Assembly (NCBI GenBank): GCA_903873395.1
Contig: CAIQOJ010000054.1
Location: 62,001-126,000 of the forward strand
Direction of reading: 5' to 3'
Origin: an uncultured Acidimicrobiaceae bacterium
GTDB lineage: Bacteria; Actinomycetota; Acidimicrobiia; Acidimicrobiales; RAAP-2
DNA length: 64,000 nt
A model generated the notes under the pieces. It made no database searches and was not told where the DNA came from. It saw only the letters and a program-made list of their open reading frames with translations. The position numbers and the translations under genes were made by a program. The first letter of the stretch is position 1; each line of letters starts with the position of its first letter. Positions 46,576-55,328 of this stretch are shown piece by piece.

Positions 46576-46741
46576 GGCGCTGCTCCGGCTGATCGGTCAA
46601 CTTGGCGAACCTGGTGCACTTGGAACGCGACGAGGAGACGGAGGCGGTTCACCGCCGTGCCGAGACAGTGAACCTCTGCGACAGATCAGGCAGGCCGTCA
46701 AGAACACGGCACCCAGTGACCAACTCGCCCATGGAGTTCTC

Positions 46742-46796
46742 CCCATTGAGTTATCCCATTGGGCTATCCCGTTGGGCTATCCCATTGAGTTAGCCC
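46742..46796. repeat. 13-nt tandem repeat x4
   Basis: cccattgagttat / cccattgggctat / cccgttgggctat / cccattgagttag / ccc between convergent genes. Confidence 0.95.
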
Positions 46797-46842
46797 GATC
46801 GGAGGGTGCAGCTGGAGGTGGGAAGTCTCAGGGCCTGACGGT

Positions 46843-47664
46843 TTAGATGGTGAAGGCCAGGTTTTCGACGAGCTGGCGAGCCAGTTTGTCGTCACCGCCT
46901 AGTGCGACCCCATCCGTCGGGCTGAGACCCGAGTCGGCGCGCCCACCGGTCAAGCGCAACCAGCGAACAGCAGGGATGACGACCGTCACCGTTGGTTCAC
47001 CATCAAGCGCCTCGACCACGGCGGCTCGCTCATCGACCTGAATGAAATAGGTCCGAGGGGCTAGTCCCGTGACATCAATACGCACCCGAGAGCCTGTTGG
47101 CATTCCAGCACGGCGGCCAACGATGTAACCCAGTCCGGTGGCCACCTCGTCGAGAGATGACGAAAGATCGGCTGCAGTCTCTCGGGGAGGAAGGCCCAGG
47201 GCGATGCGAATGTCGAGTTCGTGGAGATAGGTGTCGTAGTGGCGGATGCGCATGAACCGGCCATAGGTCTCGTCCTTGCCTGCCGGCGTCCATGACGGTG
47301 CATCGAACTCTTCTTGAGTCATCGCACCGAGGACGGTCATGCGTCGATCGGCAGCGGCATCGAAACTTGCCAACATTGCCGGACCATCGAGCGTGCGCTT
47401 GGCCTCCACCCAACGCTCGTTGGCTTCAGCAATGGGGTTCTGCATATGGGTGAGGTGCGCAATCTCGACTTCGGGAACGGGCTCGCCCAACAGGCCTTCT
47501 TCGGCTCCGATGACATGGCTGAGCACGTCGCGCACGCTCCACCCCGGCAGGCTGGTAGGCGTGTCCCATTGAGCTGAGTCGAGCGACGCGCACAGTGAGC
47601 GCAGGGCAGTGAATTCGTCTGCCAGAAGTTCGACGGTGGCAGTCTTGTTGAGAAAGGTTGGCAC
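46843..47664 (-). CDS. maleylpyruvate isomerase/DinB-superfamily (mycothiol-dependent type) protein
   Basis: LRSLCASLDSAQWDTPTSLPGWSVRDVLSHVIGAEEGLLGE; MRIRHYDTYLHELDIRIALGLPP. Confidence 0.8.
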   Translation of the reverse strand: MPTFLNKTATVELLADEFTALRSLCASLDSAQWDTPTSLPGWSVRDVLSHVIGAEEGLLGEPVPEVEIAHLTHMQNPIAEANERWVEAKRTLDGPAMLASFDAAADRRMTVLGAMTQEEFDAPSWTPAGKDETYGRFMRIRHYDTYLHELDIRIALGLPPRETAADLSSSLDEVATGLGYIVGRRAGMPTGSRVRIDVTGLAPRTYFIQVDERAAVVEALDGEPTVTVVIPAVRWLRLTGGRADSGLSPTDGVALGGDDKLARQLVENLAFTI

Positions 47665-47738
47665 GCCGTCAATGTAGTTGCCGGCGCGCTAGCGGCAGTG
47701 CCCGGACGACCTCCCATGCAGGCCGCTACAGTATCGGC

Positions 47739-48857
47739 ATGTCGTTACGAGCGCTTCGCCTTGGACTTGTCGCCGTCCTGGTCGCCACGGGCCTGGGGTT
47801 CGGCCTTGCCGCCCAGTCTGCCGGTGCTTCCGCACCTCCAGTGACCACCATGAACGTGTCTGGCAAGCCCTACACGCCCAAGGTCATCAACGGAGCCACT
47901 GACGACTACCACTGCACGTTGGTGGACCCCCACGTCACCCATGACTCGTTCATCGTGTCCTCGCAGTTCTTTCCCAAGTCGGCCGAGGTCCACCACGCCA
48001 TTCTGTTCCTCGTACCACCGAGTCTGGTGACTGCTGCCCGCCAGGCTGACCACGGAGGAAAGGGGTGGACGTGTTTCGGCGAGACCGCCTTGCCAAACAC
48101 GCTGGCCAAGAACCAGATCTCCAACACACCATGGCTGACCGCTTGGGCGCCCGGCCATGGATTCGACGCCGTGCCTGCTGGCACGGGAATCCAGTTCCCA
48201 GCCGGCAGCCTGGTAGTCGAGCAGATCCACTACAACCTGCTCCAGGGCGACAAGCCGGTCCACGCGAGCCTCCAGTTGCACACGGTGCCCACGTCGGCGC
48301 ACCTCAAGCCCCTCAGTCTTCAGCTCCTGCCAGCCCCGCCTGATGTGCCCTGCCCAGCCGGAGTGGACGGTCCACTCTGCAACAGAGCAGCCGCCATGGC
48401 CGACCTCGGCAAGAGGTTCGGCGCTCACGCCGTGACGTTCGACAACCTGATCGAGACGGTGTGTGGTCGGAACCCGAACGATCCTCCCGCTGGCAACACG
48501 ACCACGTGCACCTGGCCTGCCGGCGCAGGCCAGCAGATCCTTCGCCTGACCCCGCACATGCATTTGACCGGGTCGGCCATGCAGATCACCTTGAACCCGG
48601 GAACCCCCCAAGCCAAGACACTGCTGGACGTCGGGAACTACAACTTCGACTACCAGCGGTCCTACAGCCTCAAGACGCCTGTCACGACCCACCCAGGGGA
48701 CAAGATCGGCGTCACCTGCACCTTCAACGCCAAGCTGCGCCAGCAACTACCGCAGCTTCGCAAGCTCCCGCCCCGCTATGTCGTATGGGGAGACGGATCA
48801 TCGGACGAGATGTGCTTGGCCATCATTCAGACCGTCAAGGCTCCCGCAGGCAGCTGA
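47739..48857 (+). CDS. secreted copper type II ascorbate-dependent monooxygenase-like protein
   Basis: VHHAILFLVP, LTPHMHLTGSAMQI, SSDEMCLAII motifs as in PHM/DBM-like enzymes; signal peptide. Confidence 0.7.
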   Translation: MSLRALRLGLVAVLVATGLGFGLAAQSAGASAPPVTTMNVSGKPYTPKVINGATDDYHCTLVDPHVTHDSFIVSSQFFPKSAEVHHAILFLVPPSLVTAARQADHGGKGWTCFGETALPNTLAKNQISNTPWLTAWAPGHGFDAVPAGTGIQFPAGSLVVEQIHYNLLQGDKPVHASLQLHTVPTSAHLKPLSLQLLPAPPDVPCPAGVDGPLCNRAAAMADLGKRFGAHAVTFDNLIETVCGRNPNDPPAGNTTTCTWPAGAGQQILRLTPHMHLTGSAMQITLNPGTPQAKTLLDVGNYNFDYQRSYSLKTPVTTHPGDKIGVTCTFNAKLRQQLPQLRKLPPRYVVWGDGSSDEMCLAIIQTVKAPAGS

Positions 48858-48933
48858 ACACCCAACAACCTCATGGAGCGCCACCCTGGCACTCCCCCGC
48901 TGAGGTAGTCACGTCAGCATCCACACCGTACGT

Positions 48934-48992
48934 ATCCACTGCGTCGGGATCAGCGGCGTCGGGATCCACTGCATGGGATCCGCTGCGTCAAT
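48934..48992. repeat. about 15-nt degenerate tandem repeat x4
   Basis: atccactgcgtcggg / atcagcggcgtcggg / atccactgcatggg / atccgctgcgtcaat between convergent genes. Confidence 0.85.
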
Positions 48993-49017
48993 GGCAGCGG
49001 TGTAGGTAATCGCAGAT

Positions 49018-49572
49018 TCAGTCCCCGGCCCAGCAGGCGAGGATGACGTCAGCCACGGTGACGGCCACGGAATCCGCCGAGGTTGGCGGCACGCCGAACT
49101 GGGGAGGTAAGCCTGCCACGTCTACCGTCAGGACCTTCCACTCTTTGCGCACGACCACGACGCCTCCTTTGCCTTGGAACCCGGCCTGACCCAAGTTCTG
49201 CAGGGCCTCCGTCGGAGCGTCACTGACTCGTGCACTGTTGTAGAAGGCATAGGTCTGCGGCCACGACGAGAGTTCTTTGACAGACAGAGTGAACGATCCG
49301 GTCGGATAGCCGTAGGTGCAGGCATAGGTGTGGTCGTTCCATGTCGGCGTCGATACCGTCGCCGTCAGCCCGAGTGCCGCTGCCATCTCTTTTTGCGCCT
49401 CAGATGAGCAGACCATCCGGGACGCAGGCGATGGCCGGAGACCGGCGGGCTGAGGTGGCCGAGAGGTGGTCGTCGTCGATGCAGGAGCCGACGATTGTCC
49501 GCCCGAACAGCCGGCCGCAAGGCCGACGGCCACAACTGCGAGAGCGCAGCCGATGTTGCGTTGTAGTCGCAC
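49018..49572 (-). CDS. hypothetical lipoprotein
   Basis: GTG start; VRLQRNIGCALAVVAVGLAAGCSGGQSSAPASTTTTSRPP lipobox. Confidence 0.65.
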   Translation of the reverse strand: MRLQRNIGCALAVVAVGLAAGCSGGQSSAPASTTTTSRPPQPAGLRPSPASRMVCSSEAQKEMAAALGLTATVSTPTWNDHTYACTYGYPTGSFTLSVKELSSWPQTYAFYNSARVSDAPTEALQNLGQAGFQGKGGVVVVRKEWKVLTVDVAGLPPQFGVPPTSADSVAVTVADVILACWAGD

Positions 49573-49610
49573 GTGAGTGAGCGTACATCGGTCGCTCTGT
49601 GGTCCTTGGG

Positions 49611-50948
49611 TCAGCCAGGTGGCTGGAGAATGGCCACCATCTCGACGTGCTCCGTCATGGGAAACAGGTCGAAGGCCCGCAGTGATGCCAGCGACCATCC
49701 GGCATCAAGAGCTACTCGAAGGTCACGAGCAAAGGGGGCTGGTTCACAGGAGACATAGGCGACGGCCCGAGGAGGTGGATCGAGCCCGACCAGGGCGGTC
49801 ATGACGTCGATGCCTGCGCCCGCACGGGCGGGGTCGAGCACCACGACATCGGGTCGTCCGATCCGTCGGGCCACCACGTCGGGTCGAATGTCTGCCCGAA
49901 TGATCTCCAGTTCGGCTTCGAAGTCGGCAACGTTCACCTCGAGATCAGCAACCGCACTTCCGCTCCGCTCCACCGCCACAACCGCACCGGTCGGCCCTAC
50001 CGCCCGAGCCAGGGCAGCGCTGAACAGGCCTGCACCGGCATACAGGTCACAGGCCCGCTCGCCAGGCTGAGGTGCCAATCCTTCAAGGACTGCCTCAGAA
50101 AGCACCCGCCCCGCTTCAGGATGGACCTGCCAGAAGCCACCCGCCCTGACAGTGAACCGGTGACCGAGCACGTCGAACGTGACGTGACTTGGTGCCTGCA
50201 GGGTCCGGCCGCGCCACATGATGCCCGTGGCCACCTCGGGGAGATCTCGTGGTCGTCCAGTTCCCGTATCAACTACGACGACAGGAACCTCAGTGGCGGA
50301 CGAGGCAACCACCTCGACCTGGCGCACTCCCGGCCAACGGGCATTCGTGACACCGGAGTCATTGACGGCATCTATGGCTATCGGGCAACGTGCCACGGGA
50401 ATCACGTCGTGAGAGCGGTGGCGTCGGAGCCCTACGACACCATCCTCGTCGACAGCAAACGCCACCCGGGTGCGCCACGCCAATCCTCGAGGATCTCCCG
50501 GCACCTCCTCGACCTCGACCCGGTAGTCCACCCCGGCCAGACGCTGAAGTTGCTCAGCGAGCAAGTCGGCCTTCAGCCGACGCTGGGCGGCCGGTGCCAC
50601 ATGCTGAAAGTCGCACCCGCCACATTGACCAGGCCCGGCATGCATGCAGGGAGGGTCAACCCTGTCAGGAGATGCCTCCAGCACCTCTATGGCATCAGCG
50701 CGCAAGAAGGATCGTGTCTCGCCCGTTACCCGAGCAAGGACTCGCTCGCCTGGAAGGCTGTGGCGGACGAACATCACCCGGCCGTCCGGCGCACGCCCCA
50801 CGCACCCACCACCTGCGGCAATCGGGCCGACTTCGACCTCGATGTCTTGGCCGATCTCGGGAGTCGCACCCGATGCGGACGCGTCTCGGTGCTTCCCGGT
50901 GTCGTTCGTCGAGCGCTTCGGCAGAGGACCCTCGGTGGTTTCGCTCAC
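49611..50948 (-). CDS. class I SAM-dependent RNA methyltransferase, TrmA/RlmD type
   Basis: TRAM-like N-terminus GGGCVGRAPDGRVMFVRHSLPGERV; CMHAGPGQCGGCDFQH; ACDLYAGAGLFSAALARAVG; VVLDPARAGAG; YVSCEPAPFARDL. Confidence 0.92.
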   Translation of the reverse strand: MSETTEGPLPKRSTNDTGKHRDASASGATPEIGQDIEVEVGPIAAGGGCVGRAPDGRVMFVRHSLPGERVLARVTGETRSFLRADAIEVLEASPDRVDPPCMHAGPGQCGGCDFQHVAPAAQRRLKADLLAEQLQRLAGVDYRVEVEEVPGDPRGLAWRTRVAFAVDEDGVVGLRRHRSHDVIPVARCPIAIDAVNDSGVTNARWPGVRQVEVVASSATEVPVVVVDTGTGRPRDLPEVATGIMWRGRTLQAPSHVTFDVLGHRFTVRAGGFWQVHPEAGRVLSEAVLEGLAPQPGERACDLYAGAGLFSAALARAVGPTGAVVAVERSGSAVADLEVNVADFEAELEIIRADIRPDVVARRIGRPDVVVLDPARAGAGIDVMTALVGLDPPPRAVAYVSCEPAPFARDLRVALDAGWSLASLRAFDLFPMTEHVEMVAILQPPG

Positions 50949-51096
50949 GTCCGTGGTCTACCACCGTCGGCAGTTGCCCATGGCCGGACCACGGAACACT
51001 CCAGCCAAATAGACAGCAAGACTCCTCTGCTTCTGCTCGTGGCAGTACGGTGACCACGTCTGCCGGCACCCGAGCCAGGTGGACGGAAAGGTCGCC

Positions 51097-51765
51097 ATGG
51101 ACGTCTATGAAGCGCTGTACACGACCCGTGCCATGCGGAGGGTGAAGCCCGACCCAGTTCCCATGGACATTCAGGCCAAGATCCTTGATGCCGCCATCAG
51201 GGCCCCTTCGGGCGGAAACACACAGAACTGGAAGTTCCTGTTGGTCGACGATCGCGACGTCATCGGTCGACTTGCCCCTCTCTATCGGGACGCAATCGAC
51301 CAGCTGTGGGCGACCATCTACGCCGATCGGATCGCCGCCGCCGAGGCAGACCCTGATGCCCCCGCAAGCGTCCAGATGCGCAAGGTTCAGTCCTCTGCTG
51401 ACTGGCTGGCCGATCACTTCGCCGAGGTGCCCCTGTTCATGTTCGCCTTCATCCAGGGCGACCCGTCCGGGGGTTCGATCTATCCCGCCGTGTGGAGCGC
51501 ACAGCTCGCCGCTAGGGCCCACGGTATTGGTAGCTCCCTGACTGCAGTGCTCGGGTTCTGGTATCCGAACGAAACCTTCGAGATTCTCGGGGTGCCCACT
51601 GACGAGCAGTGGATCATGGCTGGCTGCATCAGCTTTGGCTACCCGCTCGGACGCTGGGGCGTGGCCAGTCGGCGACCGGTCCAAGATGTCTCCTACCGCA
51701 ATCGATGGGGCGCCCCGGTGGGCTTCACGGTCGACGAGCCGCTGTGGACTCCGGAACAGCGCTGA
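51097..51765 (+). CDS. nitroreductase family protein
   Basis: MDVYEALYTTRAMRRVKPDPVPMDIQAKILDAAIRAPSGGNTQNWKFLLV. Confidence 0.92.
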   Translation: MDVYEALYTTRAMRRVKPDPVPMDIQAKILDAAIRAPSGGNTQNWKFLLVDDRDVIGRLAPLYRDAIDQLWATIYADRIAAAEADPDAPASVQMRKVQSSADWLADHFAEVPLFMFAFIQGDPSGGSIYPAVWSAQLAARAHGIGSSLTAVLGFWYPNETFEILGVPTDEQWIMAGCISFGYPLGRWGVASRRPVQDVSYRNRWGAPVGFTVDEPLWTPEQR

Positions 51766-51891
51766 TCCGAAGCCGCAGCGCACGAAAGGCGTAACGGACT
51801 TCGAGCGCCTCTCGTCGTCCCCACGCCGCGTGTTCGCGGTCGTTCCAACCGGAGGCCATCCGGCCACTGGTAGGCTGCAAGCCGCATCCTT

Positions 51892-51965
51892 GCGGGTGTA
51901 GCTCAATGGTAGAGCCCCTGCCTTCCAAGCAGGCTACGCGGGTTCGATTCCCGTCACCCGCTCCA
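51892..51965 (+). tRNA. tRNA-Gly(TCC)
   Basis: GCGGGTG...CACCCGC acceptor stem, anticodon stem-loop CCTGC-CTTCCAA-GCAGG, T-loop GGTTCGATTCC, encoded CCA. Confidence 0.97.
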
Positions 51966-52181
51966 CGGGGTCTTGGCGAAAAAGCCGGGGGCCACTAGTG
52001 AAATACATCGGTCGAATCGGAGTTGGCGACCGGCACGTACTCACCATCCGCGGCGGCATTCGCCGATCACGCATGGAGCGCCCTCGGCGTTCGGGTCAAT
52101 GATTTACGTGAACTTGCTTGAAATGTCGCCGGGAAGTCGCAGGCGGTGACGTTGAGGGAGAACGCTGACTCTTGCTAGCGG

Positions 52182-52670
52182 CTACTGAACGCCGTTGGCC
52201 CGGTACCCCTGCCACGCAGCAACAGCCTCGTACTTGGAAAGCACTGCTACTTGCGCCTGACCCCATCCGACCTTGCGTATGAGGTTGCGAACCAGGTTCC
52301 CGTCTAGGGCGTCCTGGGGAGGCAGAGGAGACTCTGGATCTGGACGAGGTGGAAGGATTCCCTTCTCGACACAGAGAGAGAAGTCTCCTTCCGTGACTTG
52401 CAGCTGCTCTCGGAAGATCGCGGCCACCAAGGAGGGGTCATTGGTCGCGCCGGAGCCGTGAGAGACGCGGGTGTGCAGAATCTCTCCGCTACTGAGCCTC
52501 AGTGAGTAACGGAAATGATCTCCCTTCTTCGCCTTGCCCTTCGCAGGGCCCTTCTTCGCCTTGCCCTTCGCAGGGCCCTTCTTCTCCCACCCCTCTACCT
52601 CCACAAAGCGTTTGTGGTCGACGTGGGTCAGGGGCCTGAGGCCCGGCATCAGTCTCCGAAGACGGCTCAC
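52182..52670 (-). CDS. hypothetical protein with KKGPAKGKA repeats and an SHGSG-type domain
   Basis: WEKKGPAKGKAKKGPAKGKAKKGDHFRYSLRLSSGEILHTRVSHGSGATNDPSLVAAIFREQLQV. Confidence 0.6.
   Translation of the reverse strand: MSRLRRLMPGLRPLTHVDHKRFVEVEGWEKKGPAKGKAKKGPAKGKAKKGDHFRYSLRLSSGEILHTRVSHGSGATNDPSLVAAIFREQLQVTEGDFSLCVEKGILPPRPDPESPLPPQDALDGNLVRNLIRKVGWGQAQVAVLSKYEAVAAWQGYRANGVQ
52524..52577. repeat. 27-nt perfect tandem duplication inside CDS
   Basis: cttcttcgccttgcccttcgcagggcc x2, encoding KKGPAKGKA-type units. Confidence 0.96.
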
Positions 52671-52874
52671 TCGAGCGCATCCCTATCGTTGGCGTGGAGG
52701 GCGATTGCCTCATCCTGACCACGAGCCGAAAGAAGTGCACTCCCAAGTTGACCATCGGTGGCAACCGCCAGGGAAGGTCGAAGAGATCCAGCACGTCGAC
52801 GTCGAAGCTTGCATGAACGGGATGAGAAGCCAGCGGTCAATGACGCCGTCCGCGTGGCGCCGCCAGACGCACGG

Positions 52875-53564
52875 TTAGGACCAGATCACGTGCCAAAGGT
52901 GCGCAAGCGGACGTGCCACGTAGCCCACGATCTGATGCAGGTAGCGCACGGCCAGGGTGCCGATCGTGACCGACAGGCCAACCCCGATCGCTCCGACGAC
53001 CAGGCCGCACCCTACGATAACGATGTCGTTGAGCATGACCCCAATGGCGAAGATCACTGCTCCGAGCGCCGGCAGCGTATCGAGGCCGCTGAAGGGAGGG
53101 GCGAGAAATGCTGCTGCCGCAAAGGCAACCAGTGCCACCCCCAGCAGGCGGCCAGATAGCGATGCGTGCAAGAGGCGGACACCACGCGGGCGACTGTGCC
53201 GCTCGAGTCGCCCAATGTTCCTGATCGTCCATGGAAGCAGGCGTTCGGCCATCGACTTCGGCAACTCTGTCCCCCGCCAGCGTGCAGGGATCCAGATCGA
53301 TCGCACGCCGACGATCATCTCAAGTCCGAGGAGCGCGGTGATCACCTCGAAGACATGGGTCACGCCTCCCGTGGGAGCTGGCAGGGCGGCGGGCAACATG
53401 AGGAGCATGGCCACCACCACGAAGCCCTTCTCGCCGAACACCTCGCCCAAGCCACCCACCGTCGACGGGCCCTCTGCATCGAGCCAGTCTTGCAACTGGG
53501 TCGAAAATGCTTCTGATCCCCGGGACGCCTCGCCGTTGTCGTCCCCCGCCGATGCATCCGTCAT
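52875..53564 (-). CDS. ExoD-family exopolysaccharide synthesis membrane protein
   Basis: GLGEVFGEKGFVVVAMLLMLPAALPAPTGGVTHVFEVITALLGLEMIVGVRSIWIP. Confidence 0.85.
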   Translation of the reverse strand: MTDASAGDDNGEASRGSEAFSTQLQDWLDAEGPSTVGGLGEVFGEKGFVVVAMLLMLPAALPAPTGGVTHVFEVITALLGLEMIVGVRSIWIPARWRGTELPKSMAERLLPWTIRNIGRLERHSRPRGVRLLHASLSGRLLGVALVAFAAAAFLAPPFSGLDTLPALGAVIFAIGVMLNDIVIVGCGLVVGAIGVGLSVTIGTLAVRYLHQIVGYVARPLAHLWHVIWS

Positions 53565-53660
53565 CGATGTGATCCTTACAGCATGCAGAGCAGGCCGGAG
53601 GGCACAGGGTGTGTTGCCTAGCCATCGGGCGAAATGCCTTCGACGAATCCAGGCACTGCC

Positions 53661-55181
53661 TCAGAAGCTGAACCCGTCAGCGAACAACTCCAGGCAGGCG
53701 GCGACGGCTGCAGCGTCATAGATCGTCCCTGATCCCTTTGTGATCTCGTCCAAAGCGACCTCCACCGCGAATCCTGGGCGATATGGCCGGTGATGGGTCA
53801 TGGCCTCAATGACGTCAGCAACGGCGATGATTCGGGCAGGCAAGCAGATCGCCTCCCCCACAAGTCCCGCTGGGTAGCCAGACCCGTCCAAACGCTCATG
53901 ATGCTGCATGGCCACGTCGATGATGGGTTGAGGAACACCGGCATCAGCCAAGATCGCCCCGCCCACTATGGGGTGTCGCCGGATCAAGGCAAACTCTTCG
54001 GGCTCAAGTCGGCCGGGCCGAGTCAGGATCTCGGTGGGCACAGAGAACTTCCCGATGTCGTGGGTATCGCCGGCCTTGTGAATGATGTCGGCGAGATTGG
54101 GTTCCAGTCCCATGCGCTCAGCGATGGCGCTTCCCAGATTGGCCACGTTGTGCTGATGACCGGCCGTCCAAGGGTCGCGGATCTCGGACATCTTTCCGAT
54201 GACCGCCATGGTGGCATCGAAGGACTCTGCCAACTTGGCGATGTCTCGTGCATGCACCATGCCGAGGCTGAAGGCAGCGGCGAACTTCGTGAGAAGTTCC
54301 TCAGAGGGACCGTCGAAGGCGGAAGCCTCTCGCCCGTACACCGTCAGAACAGCCAAGAGATCGTCACCCACCAGGATGGGCAAGGCCAAGACCGACCCGA
54401 ATCCGAAATCTCGGGCCCGGATCCGCCATGGCTCGTCATTGATCCGTCGTGCCAGATCGTTGGCTACCTGGATCTGCCGTGTTTCCATCGCTCGGGCCGT
54501 GAAATCAATGCCGGTCAGATCCCGTCGCTGCGAAGACGAGACTCCCTCCTCGAGAAAGTCGATCCTCCCGGCTGCCGCCACGATGCTGACGTCAAACTCG
54601 CCTTCAGATCCAACAGCACCGCGCGATCCGACCCAGGCCAAGGCGTAGCCTCCGATATCCACGATCCCATGGCACAGATCGACCAACAGGTCCTCGGGCG
54701 GCAGGGCGCTCGTGATGACGTTGCTCAGATAGGTGAAGGTGGACAGTGCCCGACGCATGGCCATAGTGGCGGTGACATTCACGAAAGAACAGTTGGCTCC
54801 GACCATGCCGTCCTCGGTGGTGATCACCTGGCTGGACGTCGTAAGCCAGCGTCGTCCATCCCCTGGGATGTCGATACCGATGATCATGTCGAGACATGGC
54901 TGGCCGGTCCGCAGGGCAACGGAGGCAGGGAACTCGCTGGCTTGCAACAGGGAACCGTCCTCATGGACCGCACCCCACAGGGGATCCGAGATGCTGCGGC
55001 CTTCGATGTCATCTCGGGACACGCCGAGAAGTTCGAGAGCCGTGGCATTGCACCGCAGGATGCGTCCGCTGCGACCAACCAGCAGTATTCCCTCGCTCAG
55101 GGAGTCCATAAAAGCGTCGGACCGGAAGATGTCCCAGGAAGCAGCATCGCTCGCCTTTGCATCTACGTCTGCCATGTTCAT
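53661..55181 (-). CDS. PAS-GAF-HD-GYP protein (c-di-GMP phosphodiesterase type)
   Basis: AGDTHDIGKFSVPTEIL; HHERLDGSGYPAGL; start MNMADVDA at 55181 or ATG at 55175. Confidence 0.92.
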   Translation of the reverse strand: MNMADVDAKASDAASWDIFRSDAFMDSLSEGILLVGRSGRILRCNATALELLGVSRDDIEGRSISDPLWGAVHEDGSLLQASEFPASVALRTGQPCLDMIIGIDIPGDGRRWLTTSSQVITTEDGMVGANCSFVNVTATMAMRRALSTFTYLSNVITSALPPEDLLVDLCHGIVDIGGYALAWVGSRGAVGSEGEFDVSIVAAAGRIDFLEEGVSSSQRRDLTGIDFTARAMETRQIQVANDLARRINDEPWRIRARDFGFGSVLALPILVGDDLLAVLTVYGREASAFDGPSEELLTKFAAAFSLGMVHARDIAKLAESFDATMAVIGKMSEIRDPWTAGHQHNVANLGSAIAERMGLEPNLADIIHKAGDTHDIGKFSVPTEILTRPGRLEPEEFALIRRHPIVGGAILADAGVPQPIIDVAMQHHERLDGSGYPAGLVGEAICLPARIIAVADVIEAMTHHRPYRPGFAVEVALDEITKGSGTIYDAAAVAACLELFADGFSF

Positions 55182-55328
55182 ACTGTTCCTTCCGCCGTAC
55201 TCACTGTCCCACACCTGCTTCCACTTGTACCGTCGCGCCGATCTCGAGCGTTGGGCGAAGGATGATGTGGCGAAAATGAGGACGAAGGTCCATGGCTTGG
55301 ACCGCGGGGTGCCGTTAGGTTCTGGCTC

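Noticed and set aside
51892-52670. Integrative element at tRNA-Gly
   Set aside because: No integrase, no repeated tRNA 3' end (att) detected in the window; only a hypothetical gene follows.
53790-55265. 491-aa plus-strand ORF overlapping the HD-GYP gene
   Set aside because: Antisense shadow; the minus strand encodes clear PAS, GAF and HD-GYP motifs.
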